DNA of 64,000 bases from Vespa crabro (taxonomy: Eukaryota; Arthropoda; Insecta; Hymenoptera; Vespidae), in the NCBI RefSeq assembly GCF_910589235.1, contig NC_060960.1, forward strand, positions 10,157,619 to 10,221,618. Direction: 5' to 3'. The notes under the pieces were generated by a model that was not told the origin of the DNA, made no database searches, and saw only the letters and a program-made list of their open reading frames with translations. Every line of letters starts with the position of its first letter. Position 1 is the stretch's first letter. Position numbers and translations under genes: made by a program. This document shows positions 24,787 to 36,633 of this stretch, piece after piece.

Positions 24787-24787
<1 letters not shown>

Positions 24788-25039
24788 CATTCGAGCAACG
24801 TAGCAATCGATTTGAAATCCAACGCATGCCCTCCTCGTTTATCGTGGTAAGAGTTTTGTTCACTCAGTCCAGTGGCATCAGAGCTATCAGATCAAATACG
24901 TACTTTACAAAGGAGTTATGTTATAAAAGTTTTCCCTTCTTATATTATTTCCAAGTGATTACAAAGCAAAAAGAGAGACAGTCATTATCGATTCGGCAAA
25001 ACTTTAATTCATAATATCTGCATGCTGTCCAATCTACGG
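24787..25039 (+). other. Possible 5' untranslated exon of IA-2
   Basis: The stretch is richer in G+C than its flanks, contains CACTCAGTCC, which resembles an arthropod initiator, and ends at CTACGG followed by GTAAGT, a consensus donor. The first coding exon of IA-2 has a good acceptor (TTTTTTTCTAG before 26581) with 67 bases of leader before the ATG, so an upstream exon must exist. That this is the exon is inference. Confidence 0.3.
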
Positions 25040-26312
25040 GTAAGTTTTATATCTAATTAAATTTTTATTTGCCGGAAAGAACGATGCCCATTCCATACTA
25101 CCACGCAGTTTATTGAAAGAAAGGAAGGATCGGTGGTGGGAAGGAGTACGATGACAACCTGATGCTTCGACCCATTCTTAAATGTTTCCTTATTGTAGAA
25201 AATGTTTTCATTAATTAAATCAATTAAAAGGGAAGTCAAATGACGTATAATTAGAGAGCTTATATTATAAAAGAAATGAGAAGAGGGGAAGGATAAGGGG
25301 GGAAAAAAAAAGAAGTAAAGAAAAGAAAAAGCAACAAAAAAAAAAATGTGAATGTTTATATTTCTTTTTAATTACATTCGAGTTTTCTCTTCTAAATATT
25401 ATTTCATTGTGTTCATTCAAAGTAAATTTGTAATTGGGGAGGGATGGGAGAGAGGGGACAAGATGTGCTTTATGGGAATTCAAAACTTCGTTCTCATTTT
25501 TCAAAAAGAGAACAGCTGTTGTCACGCCTATATGATAGTTGTCGGTCAAGTGGTTGTGTGATTTTTTTCAATTAATTTAAATCGCACGAAATTACATGTA
25601 CAAGTAGAAAAATCTTCTTTTCATAGGTATTAATTTTAATCGAATTAAAAAAAAAAAAAAAAAAAGTTATATATTCGTCGAAAATGAATGGAATAATCGA
25701 AGTATTAGTTTCGTAAGATAAAGTTATATGTTTTAATTGTACTTCATTAATGAACTTTTTAAAACTCTAACAAAAGCACAGGCAAAACTTTTAAAAACAA
25801 TTTAAAGTTCATTTCGAATGTTTTAATATTGTTGATTATAATTTGTTGGAACATAAATCTCTTTTACTTTGAAATTTAACTTAGATACGCATATTGTTAT
25901 TCATATTTTTTATATAAAGAGTATAAAAATACGAATGCATTCGAACATCGGAGTACGATAGAGAAGAGAAGAGATTATAACATTATAAATATATAAATTA
26001 TGCGAATATAAAGATCACCCCCTTTATCTCGCAGTTTTCTTTATCAGTTTATTCTTCATAGTTATGGCAGTCGAACGAAGCATTAATAATTTAATTTATG
26101 TTACAAATTATAATTTATGCAATTTTCAGTTCCTCTCTGTTATAACAATTTTATGCTACGGTTCACTCGTATGCTTGTTCTTTAATTTAATTTAGTTTAA
26201 TTTAATTTAAAAAAACGCTTATATCCCATTTAACGTTCACTATCCTCATTTACTCGGTCAAGTAGCATTCCTATGACTAGACTGGATCCTTTTTAAGTAC
26301 TTTCGTTAAGTG

Positions 26313-26352
<40 letters not shown>

Positions 26353-26486
26353 TGCAGCAACCTGTAGCTACCTAATAAACAAACAAATAAAAATGCTGAA
26401 ACGATTCCCGAACCATTATCCGTAATGGTCGAACGTGTTTCACGCAGTTTTCTTTATTGTATCCTAAAATGTATCAGTTATTAAGA

Positions 26487-26488
<2 letters not shown>

Positions 26489-26528
<40 letters not shown>
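26489..26528. repeat. (AC)n microsatellite
   Basis: Twenty AC units, 52 bp before the acceptor of the first coding exon of IA-2. Confidence 0.95.
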
Positions 26529-26530
<2 letters not shown>

Positions 26531-26647
26531 ACATTCGTTTTTTTCGTCTTGATATAATAACACATAAATTTTTTTTCTAGCCCTTTGGACAAGGGAGATT
26601 AAGAGGTAAACGTTCTATAAACTGGCCTGACAATTGGAAGATTATCT

Positions 26648-27038
26648 ATGGGGTATAAGAATTTTTGGCACGGAGGATTAGGGCTGTTATTGCTCTGTAT
26701 CCTTCATCATGACATTCTTGCTGACGGTGACGTCGGTGAGTATTTAATTTACGATTATTTTAGTTAATGCTAATGATAAACGTTCAAACGATCAAATTCA
26801 ATTTCATTTTATGTCTTTTACTAATCAATTCTATCCAACTTTATTTATCCTAATAATTTTAAACTCCAAGCCCGTTTTTGAATGTAAATTACGAATTTAT
26901 ATTGCAATGGGATTGACGAGGTATTAAAGGGGGCAAGTATTATCATATAAATTGCGATGGAATTAAATACGTTACGTCAGTCGTCCTTTTTTTTCTTTCT
27001 TCTTCTTTTTTTTTTTTTTTTTATTATTATTATTATTA

Positions 27039-27097
<59 letters not shown>

Positions 27098-30000
27098 AAA
27101 GAAGAATTTTTAAATAGGAAGTAAAATAAAATCGGTGTAAGAATTTTTTTATCTTCTTTCAGTAGGACAAATCTTTTTTTTTTTTTTTTAAATTAATATT
27201 TCGCACAAAAAAAGAATTTTCACATTTGTACGTATTTCTTTGTACCTTTTTCGTTTTTTTTATTTTTCCTGTCTATATTAAAATTAAAGAATTAGCGAGC
27301 TTTGGAAGCTCTCTGATGCATGCGAAACGTAAGTTGGTAATTTCATTTCTTAGGTCGCTTATATGATAAGTAGTATTATCGATTGATGGATTTAATAAAA
27401 TGTGAGAAAAATTACTTGTGCGTTTTCCTTTCTTTTCTAGGAAATAAATTCATTCCATAAACTCTTTCTCTTTCTCTCTCTCTCTCTCTTTTTTATTATT
27501 TCTTCTTTCATTTTAATTCTTTCAAACCCCTGCACACATTCTCAACGAGACGACATAAAAATGTTTATTATTATTTTAATTTCATTGATATGAGAGGAGA
27601 ATAGAACTCAAAGGATCTCTCCAAAATAAAAAACATATTTTTTTCTTTTTTTACGATCTTTTTCATATTGACTGTATTTCAAAAGATTGCCGTTAAAGTT
27701 TGTATCCATCCCATAAACTTAACTTCCATCTACTCAACGCAAACTTTTCTATTTCTATTATTACCTTTCAGAAAGTCACGTTAATAAACCTTGACCTTTT
27801 ATTCAGAATTTTTAGAACTTTCATTTACGCATACCTGTTACAATCATTACAATTTTTATTTATTATTTATCTAATCTTTCAACGACATATAAATAATATA
27901 TTTAATTCAATTTAAATGCTAATATTATGTACTATATGAACGAACGGAGAATATAAACAAAATAAATGAAAAAAATTCGTTCGATTTGAGAAGAATATTT
28001 CTTTAAAAAATCTCTTTTTTTGTTATTTATACAATTTTTAAATGATCCTCGACAAATATTCATGATTTGTTCGTTTGAATGAATGAATGAATGAATGAAT
28101 GAATGAATGAATGAATGAATGAAACGCACTTAGATTTTTTCCCCATATATATTTATCCTATATATATTTATATATATATATTTTTTTCAACATATACATG
28201 TGTGTATATATATATATGTATATGTATATGTATACTTACATAGTTAACTTTCTCGTATCGAAATCGATATCGGAAAATAGTTGAACGATAGCCTAGGGTC
28301 TAGGCTTTGTTTGAATGCAGCAATACGTATACATACATATATATATATATATATGCATATATATATATATATAACATGCTTCGGAATATAGTTCGTCGAT
28401 AAGCTTTGTTCAATGTAAATAGTAGACTCATATCGTAGCACGAGCTGCAAGAGAAATTCGGAAGTACTTTTGAATAGCAATGTTAAAATAAATGAGGCGA
28501 ATAAGGGACAGAGTTCGATTTTCGCCCACGTTCTTAGCAACAGTTATTGAGCCGTACATCTAGTACAGTTAGCTAGCAGCCACCGCCTTCGACTTTGGTG
28601 TCTCTCTTCGAGGCCATTTTCCACGCCCATATTCTTTCATATTTTTCTCCTTATGTATATAATTTTCATTATATACATGATCCTTTTCATTAAAAATTCT
28701 TTTTATATTTTACTTCTCCACTTTCTCATCACATATATCTATCCAATCATACTTTCTAATAAATATACGATACCCCTTTGATATTTTCATATTTGTTTAA
28801 TATTATAACATACGGGTTATCGATATCACGTGGGAAACTATAAAATTCTGCAAACTAACTGCTTCTCTTTATTTCTATTGTAATATTTCTATATTTCTAT
28901 ATTTTATCTATCTATCTATCTATATATATATTTCTCTTTTGTCTAATGCAACCAAGTTACGATCTAATCAGCGAAATCTGCTGACCACCACTTGTTGCCC
29001 GTCATTTAATAACCGAATTGAAACATGATAGGTGGTTGTTATTTCATTCATAAGTTGTGTGCTAGTTATCCTATCCTTTCTTATCTATCTTTTATTGACA
29101 GATAGAAAGATTTTTTTTCTTTACTTTAAGTTATAATAATTTATATATATATATACAAATTTTTATTAAACGTCATTTAAATCTAAAACGTCAGTCATTA
29201 TATTTATATTCATTATTTTTATCCGTAGGCTGTCGATTTAATATAAATCTTTGCGATTCTCAAACGGAAGTATGTTATGACGGTGAGTTTTTAATAATTT
29301 TTTTTATAATGAATATTTATATGATTTTTTGTTTATCTCTCTAGAATCATGATCTCGAATTTTATTTATTCCGTAGATTTAGCTTTTGGAAAATGTATAC
29401 CTTTGTATTCGAATTTTGAAGAAGATGATCTATATCAGTAAGTTTCATAGTTTATAAATTGATATTATCAGAAAAAATTTTATTGAAATTGAAACGACAT
29501 ATCTATTGTACGTTTATTAATATAGGTATAAATTAGATACCGAAGAATTGAACGTCTTACGATTGCAATTGCAAAGATTGGAAATTGAAGGATATAAATG
29601 GTCGCATCCATATACTCAGTGTATCTTACGAACGTCCTTAGATAATTTTCGACATCGGTATTATAAGATTTTTTTCATGATTTATTAAATAATTTATTAA
29701 ATAAAAAAAAAAAAATAAATAAAATAAAATAAAAGAGAGATTATATATTTGTTAATATTTATTATTAGATTAACGCAGGATCTTCGGAATTGTCAATATT
29801 TAATGGAAAATAATAGATACCGTTTGAAGGATGAAGATATCGTCGAAGATAAGGATAAAGTAAGTGATCGGTCAATTGTAAAAAGAGTACATACAACTTT
29901 GATCAAAAAAAAAAAAAGAAAAAAAAAAGAAATAAATAAATAAAAGAATTTCTTTGTATATAGTATATAAATTATATATTAATGATAATGTAAAGATGTA

Positions 30001-31569
30001 ATCGATTTTCATTGCAGCAAACAGTTCCCTTTGCAATAGTAAAGTTTACACCTAACGATGGCAATTCTTATGGTGAATTTGCCAATGAAATATATTATCC
30101 ACCGGGTAGTCATGACGAATCAACAAGATTATTTCCAAATGATAAAGAATTTTTAGATCTACCTAAAAATGATCCTGAATCAGAACATATGCGTCAATTA
30201 TATAAACTAACGTATGGCTCAGATCCTTACGATAAATATTCTTTGATTAACGATGAAGATTTCTATAAAAGAAAAATGCATAAAAAATCTTTAACCTTAG
30301 ACGAAGTCAAAGCACAAATTTATCAATCTCAACCTTATCGTTCAAACTCAAAGGTACGCAATACAGCGGGCTTTGAGATACTTAAAGACGCTTTAGATGG
30401 TGATAGTCCAATAAGAAAACTTAATGGTGACATGAACTTTCAAGAAACGAGAATGAAATCTAAAAACAATCTGGACGTATTACATAATGATAAATTTGTC
30501 TTTGACGAATCATACGATGGTAATTTTGATATTATTCCTGAAGAGGATTATGAGAAAACTTTTTCAAGAAAATATAAACAACATCCGACGATATCTACTA
30601 TCGAATTTTTAAACGAGGAACCATTATGGCGTGATAATACCAAGCGACATATAAATATCGATAAAAATCTGGATTATCTAAATAAAAATCTTGCTAGAAT
30701 TAGGATGGATTTGCGAAAAGATGAAGATGTTGATTTGCCAGATGAGGATGCATTGTTTACAGAAGGAGGAATGGTGCAGTCTTTGAGACAAGCAACGGAT
30801 ACCGGTGGTGGTAAATATTAATGTTAAAAAAAAAAAAAAAAAAAAAAATTAATATCAATTAAATCTTCTCGAGATTGTATAATTAAATTATACGAATAGA
30901 AATTTCATTTCAATTTGTTTTAATATAGAAACACCCTATGGCATTCATGTTGACGATTTAAATGCACTTTTATTGAGACGCGAATTGTCAGGTTTTAAGC
31001 GACGAGAAAGGCTCGATGTTAAGAAACCAGGTCCGTTGTTTTCAACGAATAATCATATATTTAAAATGCAAACCCCTATCGCTCAAAAAGATTCCATGAT
31101 TGAAACTACGACTGAACAAGAAGATGATGATAATGTAAGTTTAGATCTACAAATATATTTGATACACTATGATATCGTATATCCTGCTTCTAGAACGATC
31201 TACCAATTTCTTTACCCGTGAAGAAGGAATGGAAAACCAACATACCTTCTATTGAAAAATCTTATAAAAATGTAGACACCGATCATGTCTACATTGAATT
31301 TCAACAAGAATTTCATACTTGGGAAGAAGGCGAGCGCGTTGTTGATGAGGTACTTACGAGTCACGTAATTAATCTTAATTTAATATAATTAAGATCAAAT
31401 ATATTCGAAAACTTTAATTTCACAGGTTTGTAAACTATTAGGTTTAAATTCTGGAACTTTAACAGACATACGAGTTGGACGCGCAGAAGTAACATTCAAA
31501 GTTACCAAAAATAAAAAAAACTTTAACGCTACCGACGTTGTAAATAAGATCGGTGAGCATTTATTATAA

Positions 31570-31602
<33 letters not shown>

Positions 31603-34241
31603 CACACATATATATATATATACGATAGGAAAAACGATAGAAAAATAGCGAAAGTGATATTAATTTGATAATTTTTTTTTTTTCTTTTTAGATGACATAA
31701 GAAACAATTTACGAGAAATTCTAGGTGTAGATGTGATTCGTGCAGGCATTGGAGATAAGGTTTTATACTATCATTATATTATAAATGAAAAATATATTGC
31801 ATGAATAATAACTTATATTTATTGTTAAATAAATTTCGTTCTATGAGCGTGGATATTCGAATATATCGAATCGGATCGAATTCAATAATTGGATTCGATT
31901 CGAATTTTAGTTATCTATATATCCAATGATTATTTTTTTTCTTAAAAAAAAAAAAAAAGAAAAAAAAAAGAAAAAAAGGAAATAAAACCAATTTTATCTA
32001 CTTTAAGGCAAAATTACCAGCGACCTTGGAAGTGCCAAACGATATAGAAATGAGTTCCACCTTATTTGGGGCGATAGTGGCTGCTGGAATAGCAGCTGCA
32101 ATAACAGCTGCAGTAGTCACCTTGGTAATAGTACGCCGGCATGCAAAATCTCGAGAGAAACTTGCAGGTCTGGCTACACCTGATCCAGAAGCATCAAAGG
32201 ATTATCAAGATCTTTGTAGAGTAAGAATGCAAGCTAAACAACCTACAGAAAAACAGGAACCATGGCGTTTAAGCTCGTCGCGCGAAAATGAAGGGAATAA
32301 TTTCGTACCTGATCGTTCGAGTACGTCTTCATGGACCGAAGAACCTGCTTTTTCAAGCATGGATATATCAACTGGGCATATGGTTCTGGTAAATAAAAAT
32401 AATTTTAATGTAATATTATGTTAGAAAATATTTGTTTTGTTTTGTTTTTACTATGACATTTTAATTAATGATATTTGTAATTATAGAGTTATATGGAGGA
32501 TCACTTGAAAAACAAAGATCGCTTAGATCAGGAATGGGCAGCTCTATGTTCCTATGGATCAACCTCGAATGATGTTGCAGAAAACAATACTAATTCTAAA
32601 TATAATCGTCCCAATGCACCACTTCCCTATAATCATTCTAGAATTGTATTGAATGAACTGACAAATGCTAATAATTCTGACTATATAAATGCATCCACTA
32701 TTGTAAGTATATCGCATGAAAAATTATGTATTCGTTAATGTTTTAGATTGTCTTTTCTCATTATTCTATTTTTCTTATATAACATATTTGATAAAATGCG
32801 CACGACATTCGTTTTCTTTCGGATGCCGCACATGAAAACAAAGAAATCGGTAAGTCACACGATTAGCATGAAGAATCTTTTCAGAAAAGCAGAAAAATTA
32901 TATTGAATGAATAGTAAAAAAAGCAATATCGTTAATTTAGCTTGAATAAAAAAATATTTATTTCATAATATTAAAAAGCATGAATAATGGTTACATAAAC
33001 CGTTTATATTAATTTGTAAAATGATAATTTATTTGCTATCACCACATGCGCTATTTACAAATACACACATATAAAACATGTATAGTCATGAAACAACTAA
33101 CAAGTGCGAGAAGAAATGTAAGGTAAGTAGCAATTATTTACAAAGGGAAAATTATCAAGAATAATGTGGAAGACATTTGAAAGATTAGAAAATAAATATA
33201 ATATTTATTAAAAATCATTAATTATTATGCATTGTAAAAAAGCTTTCGTGTGACTTGCTTATATTTTAGAAATATTTATGCTAATCTATAATTATCTTCT
33301 TAAAGAAGATATTTATCGATCATTGATTTATATTTTTTTAGACGGATCATGATCCACGAAATCCAGCTTATATAGCAACTCAAGGACCTTTACCACAAAC
33401 AGCAGCAGATTTTTGGCAACTTGTATGGGAACAGGGTAGCGTAGTTATCGTGGCGTTAACTCGACTTACCGAAGATGGTCGTGCTATGTGTTATCGTTAC
33501 TGGCCAGATCAAGCAGAAGGATCCGAACGATATCATATTTATGAAGTTCATCTAGTTTCGGAGCATCCATGGTGCGACGATTATTTGGTCAGATCATTCT
33601 ATTTGAAAAATCTTCTTACTAGTGAAACACGTACGGTCACGCAATTTCATTTCCTCTCTTGGCCAGAGGATGGTGTGCCACACTCAACCAAAGCACTATT
33701 GGAATTCCGCAGGTACATAAACGAAATATATTTTGAATAATTTCCTTTGTCTAATTGAGATTGATATATATTTAATTGAATTAATATTTTAGGAAAATTA
33801 ATAAATCGTATAGAGGTCGATCCTGTCCTATTGTTGTTCATTGCAGGTAACTTAACGAGAATTACATAATCTAATATATAATAATAATAACTTTATAGTA
33901 ACTTGTAAATATTATGTGTATATGATTTATGATTTACGAGAAGCATACATATATACTTGTTTTATAGCGATGGTGCTGGACGTACTGGTACCTATTGCTT
34001 AATTGATATGGTTCTAAATCGTATAGCAAAAGGAACAAAGGAAATTGATATTGCGGCTGCTTTAGAACATATTAGAGATCAAAGGCCGAATATGGTTGCT
34101 ACAAAACAACAATTTGAATTTGTATTAATGGCTGTCGCAGAAGAGGTACACGCTATCTTAAAGGCTTTATCCATTCCTTCGAACGAAAAATTAACTACTA
34201 CGGGAAATGGTTCCTCTTCACCTACGAAATCTAATCAGTGA
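26648..34241 (+). CDS. IA-2: IA-2 / PTPRN-like receptor pseudophosphatase of secretory granules
   Basis: A dense-core-vesicle membrane protein of neuroendocrine cells that affects granule content and insulin-like peptide release; vertebrate members lack normal phosphatase activity. Fifteen coding exons join in frame: 26648-26735, 29229-29282, 29377-29437, 29526-29657, 29769-29859, 30018-30810, 30929-31134, 31194-31349, 31426-31552, 31692-31759, 32008-32388, 32487-32702, 33342-33712, 33793-33846 and 33968-34241, for 1023 aa. Order: signal peptide (GLGLLLLCILHHDILA), a Cys-rich RESP18-like region, a long acidic lumenal part, the SEA-like mature ectodomain, one transmembrane helix (about 609-636, followed by VRRH), and a PTP domain (about 720-1000). 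The PTP loop reads HCSDGAGRTG (Cys near 932) and the WPD loop is WPEDG, the pseudophosphatase pattern. The final ATAVAEEV-like helix and ILKAL match PTPRN. Confidence 0.96.
27021..27096. repeat. (TTA)n microsatellite in IA-2 intron 1
   Basis: About 25 TTA units with one GTT interruption, preceded by a T-tract. Confidence 0.95.
28077..28122. repeat. (GAAT)n microsatellite in IA-2 intron 1
   Basis: Eleven GAAT units. Reverse-strand reading gives a meaningless SFIH repeat ORF. Confidence 0.95.
28500..28640. other. G+C-richer island in IA-2 intron 1
   Basis: The stretch around 28530-28625 contains GTTAGCTAGCAGCCACCGCC and CTTCGAGGCC and stands out from very AT-rich intron sequence. There is no convincing ORF on either strand. 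It could be an alternative first exon or promoter of IA-2, an enhancer, or a non-coding RNA exon; nothing in it decides. Confidence 0.3.
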
Positions 34242-35445
34242 TCTATTTCTTCATCGAAAATCCGGACTGGCAACCATAGGGAAAGTACTATATAATTAAG
34301 TCCAATGTACCTTGAAAAATGGCCAAATATCTATAGTAAATGTATAATCATATTGATATTCTATTGGAGTAACTACTGGTTTCTTCTAGATTTCTTTTCA
34401 CTTTGCCTTCTAATCAATATTATTCTTGATCATTGTATACACTCTTTATGATGATTCTCTGATTGATTTTAAAATCGGAGTATATGAGAAAACAATTAAG
34501 CAGTTTAAACAAATGGATATACAATAATGAAAGAGTTCATGAATATATGAACAATTAGAATATTAATGTCAATTCAATAATTGACTAAAGGCATTGCTTC
34601 TTACAATTAATATATCGAACTCTCCCAGTATATTACTCTGCATTATTGCAATAAACTGATATATTTAAAAAAATCTACTTCGTCCTACAAAATAACAAAT
34701 ATTAAAGTATAGAAAATATTTCTACCTCAATACGCTTCTAATTTTATTTTACTTTGTTTAAGTATATTTTTTTTAAATAATTAAGTGTTATATATTTTTC
34801 GATGCATAAGTCAGATACGGCCTAGAGAAATATAATTGAAAGTTAACATAATTTAAAAGTTACGAATAGTATACGTTTCACATATAGAAACACGTATAAA
34901 ATAAAGAAATTCTATTATTATATGGTATTAAGAGATGCTTTATGTATTAAGTATTTTTCTGGTTCTGATATTTAAAAATATTTAAAAATGATCATCGCAT
35001 AAGAAATACAAAAATGAATAATTTTTTCGTAGCCATTTTAAAATCCAGCTAAAATAATTAAATAAATCGTATTAAGTACGTAAATATTAAAAAGCTTTTA
35101 TTTAAATATAATTTATTGATTGTCCTATATAAACGAAACGAAAGTAAAAATTTAAATGGTAAATATCAAATTATATTATTTTATATTACTTTGTTACGAT
35201 TCGTTTGTATTTAAATTTCTTGTGTCCGATATTAGAAAAGCTAATATCGTAATGTTTTTAATAAAAATTGATCTTTTATCTATTAGTACATATTTTATGA
35301 TAACTATGAAAAGGTGCTAAAAGCTTGTATACATCTATATTAGAATTATATGAAATATTTTAACAAAATCTTTAAAAATTCAAATTTCGTTGCACAATTA
35401 ATCTAAATAACTATTTTGAAAATGCTATTTGTCATTGCTTTTATT

Positions 35446-35488
<43 letters not shown>

Positions 35489-36633
35489 CTATAAGAAGTG
35501 ATTGGAATGTACCATTATACACCTATTTGTTGTTGAGTAACATTATCATTACAAGATATGATAATAAACTCTGTTGATGTGGTAGAAATGGCATAGACTG
35601 TATGATGTATATCTCAATATTCTAATATTATAATATTCTAAAACAAAGCATCATCTATTTGACTAAAAAATGTTTATATTATGCAAATGCGATTTAAACA
35701 TTTTACTGCAATTTTTTAAACAATATTTTTAATGAAAATTCTATTATTTTATAGAATCAAAAGAAAAGCCACTTAAATTGCATTGAACATTATTTTATTA
35801 CAAACAAGATATTATAATAATATAATTTCTTAACAAATAATTTCGTTTGTTTATATATATATACATGTATATATTAGAAATTTTGTCTAACATATTTTTT
35901 CATTATTACTTGATAATTATTTAGCATACGATTAAATTATGCATCATGTGCTAAACTACAATGATGTTAATATTGTATCAATGTATAAACGTATAAATGT
36001 GTAATATTCTTGAATATATTGAAAACAAGAATATGTACGTCCAAATGAAATATGTGAAATATGTTTCCTTTTTGTGTTGATTATCAGTTTCTATTTCAAT
36101 AATTAACCAACTTCAAATAACGTTCATATTTTTATAAAATATTACTCGTTGTCATTTTATTTACTACATTATTTTGTAAATAGTCAATAAAGTGGCAGAA
36201 CGTATTTTTCATCATTATACATATCAGTAATTACTAATCAAATAATTATATTTTTAGCTATATATATATATATATACATCTAAAAATTTGTTAAACATTA
36301 TTTTAATCTGATACAAAAATAATATTCTGATATATGATATAATTCTATATTTAGTAAAAGGAAGTAAACATCTTCAAATACTAAAGTACAAAATTAAATG
36401 CTCCCTTTTAATTATGCTTTGTGCACTTAATTTTTATGCAAAATAATTTTTTGCTCAAAATATAAACACGAAATTCATATCTTATGTAACTGTATTTTAT
36501 TCAAATGAACAAATAAATATTCAGAAAGAACAAATCGTAACTTAGTTTCTAATATTTACAAATATATATAATGATATTTTTCCATATTATTTTATCTACA
36601 AAATATATATAGTTTCAATTTTACAATTTTTTA
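34242..36633. other. Intergenic region, probably long 3' UTR of IA-2 and 3' end of CtIP
   Basis: AT-rich sequence with an AT repeat at 35449-35484 and no ORF. AATAAA on the plus strand at 36512-36517 and TTTATT (AATAAA on the minus strand) at 36496-36501 lie close together near the CtIP end. If the plus-strand copy is used, IA-2 would have a 2.3-kb 3' UTR; earlier AATAAA copies, for example near 34900, are equally possible. Confidence 0.5.

Larger units (their letters stand above)
23139..26580. other. Long intergenic region between VPS45 and IA-2
   Basis: AT-rich DNA with AT repeats (about 23845-23867, 24101-24141 and 26313-26338), a (CT)n tract, A-tracts, and a perfect hairpin ACCATTA/TAATGGT at 26412-26429. 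It must contain the promoters of both genes. One stretch (24787-25039) may be an untranslated exon of IA-2. No coding gene was recognised. Confidence 0.6.

Noticed and set aside
28244..28540. 98-codon minus-strand ORF beside the G+C-richer island
   Set aside because: Its second half translates an AT repeat, it has no recognised domain, and the coding-like composition is limited to the first 30 codons.
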